64,000 bases of DNA from Flavobacterium galactosidilyticum (GTDB lineage Bacteria; Bacteroidota; Bacteroidia; Flavobacteriales; Flavobacteriaceae). This document shows positions 63,740 through 64,000 of the stretch, in pieces. The notes under the pieces were generated by a model that saw only the letters and a program-made list of their open reading frames with translations, did not search any database and had not been told where the DNA came from. The DNA lies in the NCBI RefSeq assembly GCF_020911945.1, contig NZ_CP087135.1, positions 3,445,501 to 3,509,500 on the forward strand, given 5' to 3'. Made by a program: the position numbers and the translations under genes. Every line of letters starts with the position of its first letter. Within the stretch, counting starts at the first letter, position 1.

Positions 63740-64000
63740 CTAATTGGCTACTTTTTGAAAATCTTGTCTAATTTTCTGTTCTTTCAAAATATTTTCTAGA
63801 AAAGGCTTCGTTACATTTTCAATTTCAGTTTCGGAAATAGTTAATGCTTTAGGATTTTTAGCTAATTCTAACCATGGTTTAGGAGCTTTGAAATCATAAC
63901 TACCAAAAACAATTACTGGTGTTCCTTTTACTTTAACCGTTTCTGGATTAGACAATTCCCATTGGTCTGCGAAATCATATAATTTACGAGCATCTTTTTC
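63740..64000 (-). CDS. Unidentified protein, C-terminal part (partial, runs off the window)
   Basis: The minus-strand frame is open from the window end to the TAA at 63740 and gives 86 residues: a start of the visible part in EKDARKLYDFADQWE, then GTPVIVFGSYDFKAPKPWLELAKNP, and a Lys/Glu-rich helical tail. A nominal TTG at 63955 is internal. I do not recognise the family from this part. The gene must begin beyond 64000. Confidence 0.75.
   Translation of the reverse strand, partial: EKDARKLYDFADQWELSNPETVKVKGTPVIVFGSYDFKAPKPWLELAKNPKALTISETEIENVTKPFLENILKEQKIRQDFQKVAN

Overview
The window is AT-rich and comes from a Bacteroidota genome, most likely Flavobacterium or a close relative in the Flavobacteriaceae. 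The signs are two SusC/SusD pairs, an ECF sigma/FecR surface-signalling module, FolD/Ffh/ArgS/FabH/HtpG of Bacteroidota type, repeated matches to the flavobacterial -7 promoter element TAnnTTTG, and A-rich sequence before start codons. No rRNA, tRNA, CRISPR array or prophage was seen.

Layout. 1-8300 is housekeeping: the end of a Nif3-like gene, a coiled-coil protein of the C4 zinc-ribbon family, an alpha/beta hydrolase, RluF, a CorA-type transporter, FolD, Ffh and ArgS. 8513-10921 is a lone TonB-dependent receptor. 11009-19415 (minus strand) is a polysaccharide-utilization locus (PUL) under surface signalling: ECF sigma factor, FecR anti-sigma, STN-containing SusC split by a frameshift at an A9 run, SusD, and a GH16 lipoprotein.

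19837-42880 (minus strand) is a second, larger PUL: LacI regulator, SusC, SusD, then an apparent operon of eleven genes (GH2 beta-mannosidase, GH92, EEP phosphodiesterase-like, GH92, GH125, GH16, alkaline-phosphatase-like, GH20, ROK kinase, glycosylasparaginase, CutC). The enzymes suit stepwise dismantling of a high-mannose N-glycan down to GlcNAc-Asn. GH92/GH125 remove alpha-mannose, GH2 the core beta-mannose, GH20 a GlcNAc, and glycosylasparaginase splits GlcNAc from Asn. No endoglycosidase or PNGase is seen. The GH16 and the two phosphoesterase-type enzymes raise the possibility of a fungal mannoprotein/glucan substrate.

43187-51275 returns to ordinary genes: FabH, an S9 peptidase, an ABC ATPase without a visible permease, an OmpA-like lipoprotein, a lipocalin-like lipoprotein and HtpG. 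51276-55397 is accessory in character: a 45-nt palindromic repeat, a perfect TGTGA-N6-TCACA palindrome, two small exported proteins of unknown function, a REP-associated tyrosine transposase (RAYT) with nested partial copies of both its ends, a DedA/VTT-like membrane protein and a decayed gene. 55398-64000 holds a DUF1800/DUF1501 pair, a second outer-membrane-barrel TonB receptor, an EamA transporter, a DoxX-like protein, AlkB, a sterol desaturase-family protein, a DUF2805/TIGR03643 protein and the C-terminal part of an unidentified gene.

The most unusual signals are the GH2 beta-mannosidase that appears to lack both Ig-like accessory domains, the homopolymer frameshift in the first SusC, the nested RAYT locus, and the N-glycan pathway with two phosphoesterases. 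All assignments were made by eye; no database search was run.
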